Shown in pieces: positions 8,717 to 18,190 of a DNA stretch of 64,000 nucleotides. The position numbers were made by a program, and so were the translations under genes. How positions within the stretch are numbered: the first letter of the stretch is position 1; each line of letters begins with the position of its first letter. Location of the stretch: positions 62,001 to 126,000 of the forward strand of contig JAQWPT010000005.1 of NCBI GenBank assembly GCA_029245245.1. Reading direction: 5' to 3'. This DNA comes from Phycisphaerales bacterium (GTDB lineage Bacteria; Planctomycetota; Phycisphaerae; Phycisphaerales; SM1A02). Under the pieces are notes generated by a model. It had not been told where the DNA came from, did no database searches, and saw only the letters and a list, made by a program, of their open reading frames with translations.

Positions 8717-9006
8717 GCCTTCACATCGATTCGAGTCAACGAGGGTGTTCGACCATCGGGCTGGTTTTCGCGCCGTTCCTGCCGGGATTGCTCGGATGCG
8801 TTGTCGGGCAGTCGCTCGACGGCATCCTGGAGCTCGACCCCGTCGATATGCAGTTCGATTCGATCGGCGCGTGATCGAATGGTCTCGGCTGCGGCTGCTC
8901 GCCGGCGATCCCGGTCCCGGGCTGCGACCTGCTGGGCCTGGGCGGCCTGGACAAGGGATGAGGTGACGGGAGAAGGAAGCAGCGGCATGCTTTCCTTATC
9001 GACCAT
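8713..9006 (-). CDS. Small hypothetical helical protein, 97 aa
   Basis: Charged and mostly helical, with Ala/Gln/Arg-rich heptad-like runs (VQAAQAQQVAARDRDRRRA) and a C-terminal polar tail. No membrane segment or signal. The stop overlaps the metG stop by four bases (convergent). Two starts are possible, ATG 9006 and ATG 8988. No strong ribosome-binding site favours either, so the longer is given. Coding is supported by protein-like composition and by its fit between metG and psd. The family was not recognised. Confidence 0.5.
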   Translation of the reverse strand: MVDKESMPLLPSPVTSSLVQAAQAQQVAARDRDRRRAAAAETIRSRADRIELHIDGVELQDAVERLPDNASEQSRQERRENQPDGRTPSLTRIDVKA

Positions 9007-9038
9007 TTTTCGCAGGCGGGTGGAGTGAACCAGTGGGG

Positions 9039-9722
9039 TCAGCCCGTCCGTGGGGCAAGAACCGCCATGAGGGTGCGTCCACCGCGGACCTTGTCCCCGA
9101 CGTTGATTCGCACATCGACCTCATCGGGCCTGGGAAGGATCAGCTCGGTGGTCGAGCCGAACTTGATCATGCCCCATCGGCGCCCCTGGACAAGGGTGTC
9201 CCCTTTGACCAGGGGGCAGACGATGCACCGGGCGATCATGCCCGACACCTGTCGGAGCCCGAATCGCTCCCCATCGTCGAATGCCAGCAGGATCACGTTG
9301 GACTCGTTGACCTTGGCTGATTCGGCGGTCTGGGCATTGAGAAACATCCCCTTGCGATAGATCGTGCCGAGGACGGCACAGTCACAGGGGGCGCGGTTGA
9401 TGTGCACATCGAGCACGCTCAGGAAGATTCGCAGCACGATGGCCGGCGCCCCATCGGTGGCCTCGTGGGCATCCACCCGTTCGATGGCGGAGATGACCCC
9501 GTCGGCGGGTGACAGCATCGAGCCCACCGGGAGGTCGGTTGGGATGCGGCGGATCGGATCCCGGAAGAACGCAGCGACGACGAACCACCCGAAGGCCACG
9601 GCAATGGCGAGGATCCAGCCCGGGAACGGGTACCAGTCGGGAAGAACGAACAGCAGGATCAGCGGCACTGCCACGATCGTGGCGAGACCCCATTCTCGAA
9701 ATCCGTATTTCGTCAGTGGCAT
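9039..9722 (-). CDS. psd: Phosphatidylserine decarboxylase (proenzyme)
   Basis: 227 residues. Converts phosphatidylserine to phosphatidylethanolamine at the inner membrane. After the N-terminal TKYGFREW there are two hydrophobic spans, then the conserved RDPIRRIP, SPADGVIS and DVHINRAP segments. The self-cleavage motif KFGSTTEL is present, with Ser190 becoming the pyruvoyl group. Length and order fit the short psd-B type of many non-enteric bacteria. A GTG at 9761 would extend the protein by 13 residues into the preceding gene. ATG 9722 is preferred because family members usually begin near this point. It follows the helix-turn-helix/membrane gene in the same direction, 25 bases apart. Confidence 0.93.
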   Translation of the reverse strand: MPLTKYGFREWGLATIVAVPLILLFVLPDWYPFPGWILAIAVAFGWFVVAAFFRDPIRRIPTDLPVGSMLSPADGVISAIERVDAHEATDGAPAIVLRIFLSVLDVHINRAPCDCAVLGTIYRKGMFLNAQTAESAKVNESNVILLAFDDGERFGLRQVSGMIARCIVCPLVKGDTLVQGRRWGMIKFGSTTELILPRPDEVDVRINVGDKVRGGRTLMAVLAPRTG

Positions 9723-9747
9723 GTGCGGACTGGCCGGCGTCTGGGGA

Positions 9748-10677
9748 TCACTCGGAAGCACGACCGACGAACATGCCGGCGAGGATGGCCAGAATGGCGA
9801 TGGCGAGCAGGCCGCCGGTCCAGATCCAGAGGCTTTCGCTGATGGTCATTGCCAGGGCGGAGGTTGATCCGCCGAGTTGCACGATCATGATGATCAGAAG
9901 CACGACGAGAGCAATGATGCCGCCGATGGATGCGCCGATGCCGAGGCCGGATCCAGCTCCGTCATAGGCTTCCTGGGCCACGACTGCGGGCATGCCGCCC
10001 ATCGGTCGGGCGGCCGGAGCGCTGGAATCGGTGATCGCGGCTCCGGCGGCTTCGGTTTCGTCTGGTGAAGCGGCTTCGAAGAGCCCCGAGGCATTGGCGG
10101 GGATTTCAAAGTTGTCGTCGTCGCTGCTGTAGACCTCCTCGAGCAGCTCGGCTCCGAGGGAGGTGTCGTCCGATTCGCGGGTGAGGTCGAGCAATCCACT
10201 GCCGGAACCAACGGATTCGAGCGTGAGGTCGTCTTCCATGCCGTCACCGACACGGGTTGCACCGGCATCATCATCGGACTGCATGTCCTGCCCGGTGTCG
10301 AAGGCGGAAAGTCCCGCGGCATCGGCCGAAGCGCTGAGATCCATTCCGGATTCACCGCCGGTGAGCCCAAGGGTGCCGGAGTCACCGAGTCCCGGGGCGG
10401 ACTGGCTTGCTCCGGCAAGTCCCATGGCCGAGCCGGTGTCGGTACCAGCGAGGCCCAGGCCAGACGCGTTGGCGTCCGTACCGCCGAGGTCGATCACCAC
10501 GTCTCCTGAATCCTCGTCCACGCCGGCCAGCAGGTTGATCTGCTCGACCTTGAAGACCAGTTCGTTCTTGTCCCGGAACTCCTGCAGTTGGCCACTGCTG
10601 ACCATCTCGCGGACCTCATCCTCGCTCTTCTTGAGAATGGTGCAGACTTCCTGGATGGTGTAGAACATCTTGTCCAT
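9748..10677 (-). CDS. Helix-turn-helix protein with low-complexity linker and two membrane spans
   Basis: 309 residues. Residues 1-55 look like an excisionase/MerR-type winged helix (MFYTIQEVCTILKKSEDEV, then VSSGQLQEFRDKNELVFK). Residues ~60-230 are low-complexity, rich in Gly, Ala, Asp and Ser (GLGLAGTDTGSAMGLAG). The C-terminus has two hydrophobic helices (IGGIIALVVLLIIMIVQL and WIWTGGLLAIAILAILAGMFVG). This would hold a DNA- or protein-binding domain at the inner face of the membrane. It is probably in one transcription unit with psd. Function unknown. A second ATG at 10668 is possible. Confidence 0.65.
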   Translation of the reverse strand: MDKMFYTIQEVCTILKKSEDEVREMVSSGQLQEFRDKNELVFKVEQINLLAGVDEDSGDVVIDLGGTDANASGLGLAGTDTGSAMGLAGASQSAPGLGDSGTLGLTGGESGMDLSASADAAGLSAFDTGQDMQSDDDAGATRVGDGMEDDLTLESVGSGSGLLDLTRESDDTSLGAELLEEVYSSDDDNFEIPANASGLFEAASPDETEAAGAAITDSSAPAARPMGGMPAVVAQEAYDGAGSGLGIGASIGGIIALVVLLIIMIVQLGGSTSALAMTISESLWIWTGGLLAIAILAILAGMFVGRASE

Positions 10678-10823
10678 GCGTGGTTCACTCCGGGGTCAGG
10701 CGGACCGGTTCAAGCCGATCCTGGGGGTGCGTCCCTGGGGTTCTGGAGGATGCCCACCAGGGTCGCGTGAACGGCTCACGGTACCCAATTCAGGCATTCC
10801 GGGCAAGATGGCATCCACCACAC

Positions 10824-13800
10824 TCAGGGGCAGGCGGGCAGCTCCTGAAGGGCAATTGCCAGGTCCAGCTCGGTGAACCGCCCATCTCCATCGAGATCAT
10901 GGAAGCCACCACGAGCCCAGGCTTCCAGAAGTACGTGGAGATCGGTGGAATTCACCGTTCCATCACGGTTCACATCGCCACGACGGGAGTGTGGACGGGC
11001 GGTTTGGCCCCCTTGGTCACGCCGGCGAACCTCCACCACGATGATGCCGCCGTGCTGGCAGAGCACCAGTTCCAGATCAGGTCCGATCTCGGGCAGTTCG
11101 GTCCAGGTGAACTCCCCGTGCAGTTCCAATGCGATCAGGACGCCGTAGCGGTCCCCCGCCTGAGCGACGAAGCCGTCTCCACAGCGGACGACGAGTCCTC
11201 CGCCGAGAGCAGCCGTTCCGTCGATCGAGAGCACATCATGTCCCTCGATGGGGTTCAGGTCGACCAGTTCGACTTCCAGTACGCCGTTCTCGGTCTGGAG
11301 GAAGTCGCTGTCCACACGGACCAGGCCACCGTCTTCGGCGGGCGCGAGCACCTCGTCATTGATGAACAGGTCGTCATCTTCTTCGGCGAGGTCGGGAGTT
11401 CGTGGTGCATCGGTTTCCTGGTCACCATCGCCGGGCATCGGTGCGCTGCGTCCTCCACTGCCCCAGTTGGCGAGGACGATCAGCAGATCATCAACGCCGA
11501 CGATGCCGTCGCCGTTGATGTCGGCCTGGCAGTCCGGTCCGCAGGGTCCCCAACTGGCAATGACGATCAGGAGATCATCCACGCCGACGATGCCGTCACC
11601 GTTGATGTCGCCGGGAATGTCATTGTTGGGGGCGATGCCGTAGAGCCGGACATCATCGATGTTCCAACCCGAGAACTGCCAGGAGGCGTCCGTGGTGCCC
11701 ATGATCCAGCGGATCTGGACGGCCGAGGCGTCGTCTGCGATGTCGGAGATGTCGTAGGACATTTCCAGCCATGAGTTGTCGGTGACCTCGCTGGTGTTTT
11801 CCCACACCAGGCTCCAGGTGAGTCCCCCATTGCCGGAGACCTCGATGGAGGCATGGTCGTAACTGGGTGTTTCAACGTTGAGCCATCTCATGAATCGCAG
11901 TTCGATCCCACTGGCTCCCGTGCAGTCGAGGTTGCCCGTAGAAACGATGCGCTCCGGGAGGTTGCTCCCGTAATCGCCTGCGAGGTTGTATCCCACGACG
12001 TGCTCACCGGTGGCGCCACTGGTTGGGTCCGGGTAGCCGTACTCGCCACCTCCGCCGGTGGGCGTGCCCCAGCCCCATTCGCCGTCCATGGTCCATCCCG
12101 GATCCTCGTCCATGGTGAACTCATGAATGACCGTTGGTCCATCGGCGACGAGGATCGTCACCATTGTCGGCGCCGAAGAGCCGCCTTCGGGTGGAACACC
12201 ACCGTCATCGGCGTGCCAGAAGAACGTGTCCTCTCCTTCCCAGGAGGCGTAGGGTTCGTAGGAGAAGTCCAGTACGTCGTCTTCCTGCATGACGTAGGGC
12301 AGATCAGCTTCGCTGAGCAGCTTCCCCGTTGCGAGGTGACGCAGCGGCATCATGGGCAGGGTGTCGATGACGAATGCCAGTGATCCGGGGGGACTCGGCA
12401 GACCATCATCACTGCCCTGGAGGGTGAACTCCAGTGGGATGCCGGGGCCGGTTTCCAGGTACAGGGTGATCGTCACCGGTGGCCGCGGCCCACAGCCGCC
12501 GTCGAGCTCGGAGAGGTCAGTGGCCAGGAAGTCGGGGTCGATGCCTTCGCCGGCGGAGAGACCGATGAGGGCGCCGTCTGCATCGAGGCCATACCAGCTC
12601 ATGCGCAGGTCACCGTTGAAGAACAGTTCAACCTGGAACGTGTTCGAGTTGTTGGTGCCGTACTGGGCGATTCCCTCGAATGTCACCACCATGGAGCTTC
12701 CAGTCTCCTTCCAGCTGACAGTGCCCCCGACGGATGGATTCAGGTCGTCCCAGAGGGCGCTGATGCGTGGCTGGCTGAAGTGTTCACCAAGGGATTCCGA
12801 GTAGTCGCTGTCACCGCCGTTGAAGGTGATGCTGCCGTTGGAGTTGACGTGAATGGTGTCCCAGTTGGTCCCGTAGAAGGGAAGCGACGTCGAACTGCTG
12901 ACGCTGGAACTCGAATCATCACTGAGACTGAGGGGCGTTCCGTCGGCGGGGTCGACCGGCAGCGCACTGATGGATTCGATGCACGCGGCGTAGAAGTCGA
13001 TCGTGCCGTTGGGGGTGAACAGGATGGACGTGCCATCCAGGTCGATGCCGCTGCTGAACTGCTCTGTGTAGAAGTCGGGGACCTGGGGTGTCGTGAAGGC
13101 GAAGCAGTCCCCCGCGTTGTCGTTGGATCCGGTGTTGCCGGCCCGATCCTCGAACTCGATGTCGTAGAAGTAGTTCGTGTCGTCTTCGAGGCCGGTGATG
13201 CTGACCTGATGGACTTCGGCGAATGCGTTCACGGATTTGCTGCCGGACAGATCGTCGCACGAGGTTCCGTAGTTCACGGTGAGCCGGCATGGCTCGTTGA
13301 GGATGACCTCGATGATCGCATTGCGAGGCTGTATGTCGATCATGTCCGTCGACACGAATGCAGGGTCGACCCCATCGACAGTCGCATCGTCTCCGACCGT
13401 CACGGGATTGCCGTCGACATCACTTTCGTCGTCGTACCACGCGCCGATGCTGCCCCCGTCGGCGACCTGCAGGACGCCGGGCGCGTCAGTGACGGAATGA
13501 GGCATGGAGCCGACGAATTCGCTGGTGGCTTCACCGGATTCCACGAGCAGAAGCGTTTCCACGTCGGCGTTCGTGGTGGAAGTCAGTTCGATCTCGACGG
13601 TTTCGATCATGGTGTCGTTGGCATTGAGGTCGCAGTCGACGACTCGGACGACCAGTTCTCCCTCGAGCGGGTAGACGCTTCGGTCCAGCGCGATGATCCC
13701 GGAGGAGGAGCAGTCGATGAGTTCGGGGGTCGTGGTGACGGACACCAGCTGGGTGTTCGTGGTGACGACGGTGCCACGGAGTTCAACCTGCCAGATGCCG

Positions 13801-15761
13801 GGGGCCGGCGTGTTCACGGTGACCTGCTCGATGTTGTTGAGGTGATCCTCGGCATCCTGCGTGGCGGGTGCGCCGGGGTCGGCCGGGTTGATCGTCCAGG
13901 GATAGTGACGGGTGCCGTCCGGGCCGAGTACGACGACATCGATGTCGTTGACCAGGGACGGAAGCACGAGTGGCTCGGCCGGCACGTCATCCCAGGCCGC
14001 GGTGACCTGGAACGTGGCCGCGTTCTCGGGAACGACGATCAGGAAACTGTAGGACTCGTCCTGGGCGATGTCCGCCTCGAGGAACGAGCCGGTGCGGAGC
14101 TGGTCCACCGCATCACGGGCGCGAATGGATCCGTAGCCGTACTGGCAGTCCGGTCCGGCGTTGCCGCCGTCGTCGGCGGAATGAGCGAGGAGCACCTTCA
14201 GAGTGCTGCCGGCCATTTCCGGAAGATCCGGGAACTGCGCCCGGTAGTCCTGGATCAGCAGGGCGCTGATGCCGCAGACGGTCGGGCTGGACATCGATGT
14301 GCCGCATTTGCTCGAGTAGCTGCCGCTGCTGGAGCAGCTGGTCACGCCACCGTCGCCATCACTCTGGCAGCCGGTGGAGGAGATGTCGGGCTTGATGCGA
14401 CCATCGTCGCATGGTCCCCAGCTGGTGAAGCTCGTGACGGAATCATCGTTGGAGTTCATGGCGCCGACGGTGATGTGATTCTTGGCGCAGGCTGGGGGAG
14501 CCGTGGTGTTGTAGAGATCACCGCACCGGTCGGTCTGGCGTTCGTTTCCGTTGGCCCAGACGATGCGCATGGGGGCACCGAGGTCGCCGCGGACGACGGA
14601 GTCGATCAGGTTGCTCGTGACGCCGTAGTCACCGGTCCACTCGCACGGGAATCCGTTGGGAGCGGTATTGGTGCCGATGGAGTTGTTGGAGAGGACGGCC
14701 CCGTAACTGTTGATGGCGTCGCCGTAGTCGTCGGCGAGATCTCCGGGATCGGAGTAAAGGAAGCCTTCGCTGAGTCCACCTTCCTGCTCGAATCCGTAGG
14801 ACTCGATGGTCACGTCCGGAGCCATGCCGCGGTACTGCCCCCCACTGACGGAACCGTCACCACCGATGGTGCCCGAGACGTGAGTGGCGTGGTCACTGAG
14901 GCCGGCGCTGTCACGGACGGTGAGTCGCCCCCCGAAGTCACCATGGGAATCCAGCGCGAAGCCACCGTCGTAGACCATGACCACGACGCCTTCGCCGGAA
15001 AGGTCGTAGGGAGCCTCGAACACCTGGTCGACCTGGGTCAGGATGCGGTTGGAATCATTGAGCTCCACGAACTTTGGAAGTGCAGGCTCGATCCATCGAA
15101 TCCGATCGTCTTCCGCCAGGGTCCATGTCTGGGAGAACGGAATCTCCATCACGATGCCGTTGAGCACCTCCACGGTGGAGGCGCGGCGGGCGCGGCTGGA
15201 GAGTTCCAGCGCAGCGGCGGTCTCCTTCAGCGGCATGTCGGCATGGAGGAGGACGTAGACGGCGATGAACGGGTCATTGGCTTCGGCCAGTTCCCGCACC
15301 AGGGCATCGGCGTCGACGGCCTCGCCGGCCAGAAGTCGTTGCTGCTGGCGACGATCCACGGTCCAGGTCGGCAGCCTGTTTTCAAGCAGCCATGGGTGCA
15401 TTTTCCAGGTCGTGTCCAGTTCCCGCACTTCACTGATGAGGCCGCTGTCGACCAGTTGGCGCACATTGAGCCCATCGTGCAGCGATGCGGTGAACCCGCC
15501 GGGGCCCACGGGGGCGAGGAGTTGGAGGCCGGTGGCCTCGATGCGTTGTCGTTCCTGGGCGGTTGGTGGCTTCGTGAAGCGAAGCCAGCAGTGCGTGGCA
15601 TGCTCACGGCCTTTGAAGCGTGTGAGTTCAAGGGTGATCTCATCACCACTCATCTGCTGGAGTTGGACCAGGCCGGTCTTCAGCCGCATGGTTTCAGCGG
15701 CAGAGGTCGACATTGAGATGAGCAGGGCTGCAAGGACGGCTGCAAGACAGGCATGACGCAT
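10824..15761 (-). CDS. Secreted subtilisin-family (S8) serine peptidase with dockerin-like repeats
   Basis: 1645 residues. Signal peptide (CLAAVLAALLISMSTSAAE), then a prodomain to ~residue 220, then the S8 catalytic domain with Asp265 (MVYDGGF), His294 (DHATHVSGTIGG) and Ser489 (CGTSMSSPTVCG). A KP-43-like beta domain follows (FQVTAAWDDVPAEP). Then come fibronectin-like segments, a nidogen-like region (GTNWDTIHVNSNGSITF) and a lectin/MAM-like region. Near the end are two dockerin-like repeats (DINGDGIVGVDDLLIV) and one more divergent repeat (GDVNRDGTVNSTDLHVLL). ATG 15761 follows GGAG. The whole triad is present, so it is probably active outside the cell. Dockerin-like repeats here probably bind calcium or anchor the protein, not assemble a cellulosome (inference). 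Confidence 0.93.
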   Translation of the reverse strand: MRHACLAAVLAALLISMSTSAAETMRLKTGLVQLQQMSGDEITLELTRFKGREHATHCWLRFTKPPTAQERQRIEATGLQLLAPVGPGGFTASLHDGLNVRQLVDSGLISEVRELDTTWKMHPWLLENRLPTWTVDRRQQQRLLAGEAVDADALVRELAEANDPFIAVYVLLHADMPLKETAAALELSSRARRASTVEVLNGIVMEIPFSQTWTLAEDDRIRWIEPALPKFVELNDSNRILTQVDQVFEAPYDLSGEGVVVMVYDGGFALDSHGDFGGRLTVRDSAGLSDHATHVSGTIGGDGSVSGGQYRGMAPDVTIESYGFEQEGGLSEGFLYSDPGDLADDYGDAINSYGAVLSNNSIGTNTAPNGFPCEWTGDYGVTSNLIDSVVRGDLGAPMRIVWANGNERQTDRCGDLYNTTAPPACAKNHITVGAMNSNDDSVTSFTSWGPCDDGRIKPDISSTGCQSDGDGGVTSCSSSGSYSSKCGTSMSSPTVCGISALLIQDYRAQFPDLPEMAGSTLKVLLAHSADDGGNAGPDCQYGYGSIRARDAVDQLRTGSFLEADIAQDESYSFLIVVPENAATFQVTAAWDDVPAEPLVLPSLVNDIDVVVLGPDGTRHYPWTINPADPGAPATQDAEDHLNNIEQVTVNTPAPGIWQVELRGTVVTTNTQLVSVTTTPELIDCSSSGIIALDRSVYPLEGELVVRVVDCDLNANDTMIETVEIELTSTTNADVETLLLVESGEATSEFVGSMPHSVTDAPGVLQVADGGSIGAWYDDESDVDGNPVTVGDDATVDGVDPAFVSTDMIDIQPRNAIIEVILNEPCRLTVNYGTSCDDLSGSKSVNAFAEVHQVSITGLEDDTNYFYDIEFEDRAGNTGSNDNAGDCFAFTTPQVPDFYTEQFSSGIDLDGTSILFTPNGTIDFYAACIESISALPVDPADGTPLSLSDDSSSSVSSSTSLPFYGTNWDTIHVNSNGSITFNGGDSDYSESLGEHFSQPRISALWDDLNPSVGGTVSWKETGSSMVVTFEGIAQYGTNNSNTFQVELFFNGDLRMSWYGLDADGALIGLSAGEGIDPDFLATDLSELDGGCGPRPPVTITLYLETGPGIPLEFTLQGSDDGLPSPPGSLAFVIDTLPMMPLRHLATGKLLSEADLPYVMQEDDVLDFSYEPYASWEGEDTFFWHADDGGVPPEGGSSAPTMVTILVADGPTVIHEFTMDEDPGWTMDGEWGWGTPTGGGGEYGYPDPTSGATGEHVVGYNLAGDYGSNLPERIVSTGNLDCTGASGIELRFMRWLNVETPSYDHASIEVSGNGGLTWSLVWENTSEVTDNSWLEMSYDISDIADDASAVQIRWIMGTTDASWQFSGWNIDDVRLYGIAPNNDIPGDINGDGIVGVDDLLIVIASWGPCGPDCQADINGDGIVGVDDLLIVLANWGSGGRSAPMPGDGDQETDAPRTPDLAEEDDDLFINDEVLAPAEDGGLVRVDSDFLQTENGVLEVELVDLNPIEGHDVLSIDGTAALGGGLVVRCGDGFVAQAGDRYGVLIALELHGEFTWTELPEIGPDLELVLCQHGGIIVVEVRRRDQGGQTARPHSRRGDVNRDGTVNSTDLHVLLEAWARGGFHDLDGDGRFTELDLAIALQELPACP

Positions 15762-15898
15762 GTGGAAACTCCAGTAGATCGCGTCCTCCTCGGACGGATC
15801 CGGTTCCCATCAAGGATACGCGGTCAAGGGCCGTTCTCCAGCCATGGTTTTTGGATTTCAACCTCTGGAATGGTCTTGGGAGCCATTCACGGTCGCTT

Positions 15899-16174
15899 CT
15901 AGGCTTCTTCCTCTGGATTTCGGATGAAGAGGTAAACGCCCAAGGCCAGGAACCCCATGGGAAGCAGGACGCCCAGCAGCGTCGCCCAGAACGGTTTCCC
16001 TTCAAGCCAAGGGGCTGCGAAGAGCCCGACGGTGTCGGTTCGATCGGAGTGGCTCACGATCGACAGCACCGTGGTTCCGGTGACGTTGGTCCCCCACCGG
16101 CAGACGACGAGGTTGATCACGATCGCAATGGCGATGCAGGCCAGAAATACGACGATACGGCCGGTCTTGGACAT
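15899..16174 (-). CDS. Small membrane protein, two spans
   Basis: 91 residues. The first hydrophobic helix is near the N-terminus (IVVFLACIAIAIVINLVV) and the second near the C-terminus (LLGVLLPMGFLALGVYLFI). Between them is a ~40-residue polar loop. No family recognised. ATG 16174 lies six bases after TACCAT with no ribosome-binding site (leaderless pattern). The next gene upstream on the strand, the sigma factor, ends 22 bases away, but the internal promoter suggests separate expression. Confidence 0.6.
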   Translation of the reverse strand: MSKTGRIVVFLACIAIAIVINLVVCRWGTNVTGTTVLSIVSHSDRTDTVGLFAAPWLEGKPFWATLLGVLLPMGFLALGVYLFIRNPEEEA

Positions 16175-16180
16175 GCCGCC

Positions 16181-16186
16181 ATGGTA
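16181..16186 (-). promoter_or_regulatory. -10-like TACCAT of the two-span membrane protein
   Basis: TACCAT on the minus strand, separated by six bases from ATG 16174. No ribosome-binding site in between. One of the clearest cases of the leaderless pattern. Confidence 0.4.
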
Positions 16187-16196
16187 TCGCTGGGAC

Positions 16197-17132
16197 TTAT
16201 GCCGAGTCGAATTGCTGCTGATCGTGCTCCGGACTCAACTGCGATCGGAGACGTCGGAGAATCGAATCCAGCCTCTGTGAGATTCGGGATTCACTGCAAC
16301 CCAGTGCCAGCCCGATTTCCCGCATGGTCATCTCTTCGTAGTAGTAGAGCAGGATGATCAGTCGATCCCGTCGATCCATGCCTCTGGTGATCCATCGCTG
16401 GAGATCGCTTCGCTGCAGCCTGAACAGTGCGTTGTCAGCTTTCGCATCCGGGGCGTTGTTCATGGCCGAACCATCGTTGTCCAGGCTGCTGCCGGTCACG
16501 ACGGAGCTGAACGGAATCACTGATGGCGCGTGGCGGTCATTGAATACCTGGGCGAAGCTGTCGTCATCCAGGTCCAGGGCCTGCTGGAGTTCCTCCGGGT
16601 CCGGCTTTCGGCCATGAAGCACCTTGAAGGATTCGATGCTGGTGTTGATCTTGCGGTAGCGCGTACGTACCAGTCTCGGGAGGTGGTCCTGCGACCGCAG
16701 GTAGTCCTGCATGGATCCTGAGATGCGTTGGCGACTGAAGGTTTCGAACTTGATCCCCCGCTCCAGTTCGAACCGTTCGATGGACTCCACCAGGCCCAGG
16801 TATCCCTGTTGGACGAGATCCTCGGTGTCCACGTGGTCCGGGAGTCGGGTTCGCATCCTGTCGGCGATGCGACGGACATGGCCGGCCATGTAGTAGACGA
16901 TCAGTTGTTCACGGAGTTCGGAGCGAGGCCGTGTCTTGTAGGCCTTCCAGATCTCCTGGATCTCCGGATTGATCGGTCTTGCAGTGCGTTGTTCCGGGCG
17001 GGGCGGAGTTGTTTGGGGCATCCGACTTCCGGCTCGGCGGCCATGGTTGTCCATGCCCTCTCGAGTGTGTCCGGTTTCTTCAAGTCGCTGCGCCGCTTCT
17101 CTCCGTGCCCGCTGCTTCGTGGCAGTCGGCAT
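16197..17132 (-). CDS. RNA polymerase sigma factor, FliA/WhiG (sigma-28) type
   Basis: 311 residues. Region 2 is clear (HVDTEDLVQQGYLGLVESIERF, then GIKFETFSRQRISGSMQDYLR), as is region 3 (RKINTSIESFKVLHGRKP). Region 4 holds the helix-turn-helix (YYYEEMTMREIGLALGCSESRISQRL). The ISGSMQDYLR segment is typical of the FliA/WhiG group, which directs flagellar or developmental genes. An unusual basic N-terminal extension of ~50 residues precedes region 2. ATG 17132 has AAGGA 8 bases upstream. GTG 17165 would add 11 residues. A FlgM-like anti-sigma gene lies 5 kb away on the same strand and may control this factor (inference). Confidence 0.88.
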   Translation of the reverse strand: MPTATKQRARREAAQRLEETGHTREGMDNHGRRAGSRMPQTTPPRPEQRTARPINPEIQEIWKAYKTRPRSELREQLIVYYMAGHVRRIADRMRTRLPDHVDTEDLVQQGYLGLVESIERFELERGIKFETFSRQRISGSMQDYLRSQDHLPRLVRTRYRKINTSIESFKVLHGRKPDPEELQQALDLDDDSFAQVFNDRHAPSVIPFSSVVTGSSLDNDGSAMNNAPDAKADNALFRLQRSDLQRWITRGMDRRDRLIILLYYYEEMTMREIGLALGCSESRISQRLDSILRRLRSQLSPEHDQQQFDSA

Positions 17133-17291
17133 CGTGTCCATCCTTGGTTTTTCGCTTTCCTTCACATGGGCGCGCCGATCCTTGGCGCACCCAATGTAAG
17201 GAGATCGGATGAAACCGACGTTCTCCTCGAATTTCGAGCGGGCAATTATCGTGCCGTGCAGTGTCCGATATTCACTGGTGTCGTGATGTGA

Positions 17292-17531
17292 TCACAACAG
17301 GGGCAGCAGCAGTCGCACGAACAGCATCAGGAGAACGCCCAGGGCCGCGATTCCGATGGTGACCTGCGTGGTCATGACGCCGACCTGCCTCCAGTAGTTC
17401 TGAAGGCTCGCGACCCGCATGGCCTTGTAGGACATGGCGATGCCGAAGGCCAGCGGGATCAGCAGCACGTACCAGATGCTCTGCAGCCCGTTCATCGGGG
17501 TCACGAATGGAATCCAGGCCAGGAGGGTCAT
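17292..17531 (-). CDS. Small membrane protein, 79 aa
   Basis: Starts MTLLAWIPFVTPMNGLQSIW. ATG 17531 overlaps the stop of the preceding gene (ATGA), so the two are translationally coupled. Two hydrophobic helices (WYVLLIPLAFGIAMSY and TIGIAALGVLLMLFVRLLLPLL) flank a short basic loop (KAMRVASLQNYWRQ). The longer open frame upstream of this ATG is out of character and was discarded. Family not recognised. The coupling suggests it works with the membrane protein encoded just before it. Confidence 0.65.
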   Translation of the reverse strand: MTLLAWIPFVTPMNGLQSIWYVLLIPLAFGIAMSYKAMRVASLQNYWRQVGVMTTQVTIGIAALGVLLMLFVRLLLPLL

Positions 17532-17971
17532 GAATCCGACCCCCTTCTCGCTGGATGCTCCTTGCTGCGATCCGGGCCTCCCAGGGCGTCGAGGATCAGC
17601 ACGATGTTCAACAGGCCACCAAGTGCGATGTAGAGCGTTCCCGTGGAGTTGATGTTGCCAAGGCTGGTCAGGCGGGCCTGGGTGGTGGCATCGGCGGTCT
17701 TGAGCAGGGATTGGTTGAGGAAGTCGGCAATGAAGGCGATGGGGCCATTGCACGCCTGTGCGATGAACCAGAGTCGGTCCTGCTTCATGTCCACTACGTC
17801 GATTCCCCCGATGAGGATCCCGCTGAAGAACAGGAAGAGAATTCCGATCATCATCAGCCAGCCTCGCCGTCGCTGGCCGATGGCGATGTGGCCCAGGCCG
17901 GGAAGGATCCAGGCGAGCAGGGCGGCTCCGGGTCGCAGGGGGGCGTTCTGGCGTTTGGACTCAGGCTTCAC
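17528..17971 (-). CDS. Membrane protein, possibly DUF6677-like
   Basis: 147 residues with several hydrophobic segments: AALLAWILPGLGHIAIGQ, WLMMIGILFLFFSGILIGG, then GTLYIALGGLLNIVLILDAL near the end. The first matches the LAWxxPGxGHxxxG pattern of the planctomycete DUF6677 family as I remember it. That link is from memory and tentative. Start is GTG 17971 (KPESKRQNAPLR) with no strong ribosome-binding site. The divergent 219-base space to the next plus-strand gene contains an inverted repeat CCTGGTGGTACCAGG at about 18134-18148 that could be an operator. Confidence 0.6.
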   Translation of the reverse strand: MKPESKRQNAPLRPGAALLAWILPGLGHIAIGQRRRGWLMMIGILFLFFSGILIGGIDVVDMKQDRLWFIAQACNGPIAFIADFLNQSLLKTADATTQARLTSLGNINSTGTLYIALGGLLNIVLILDALGGPDRSKEHPARRGSDS

Positions 17972-18190
17972 GCGTAGGTTCCAAGGCCCTTGGCAAGGGG
18001 GTCCATCTGGGGGATCTGGAAGGTTTGGTCGGGTGATTTCATGTTCGATTCGCAGCGTTCGGCTCTTCAGAGGGGTTTGGTGTCCAGTCCCCGGTGGTGC
18101 TGACCGAGGACCATCCTATGCGTTCAACCCCTCCTGGTGGTACCAGGTGGTATTGGGGGGGGAAGCGGCCATCCCAAAGGGAGTGATTCC

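Noticed and set aside
12780-15716. Very long open frame (978 codons) on the plus strand opposite the subtilase
   Set aside because: It mirrors the codon structure of the real gene on the other strand. GC-rich third positions give few stops in this frame. Its translation is Val/Gly/Asp-rich with no domain, while the subtilase strand has signal peptide, triad and repeats.
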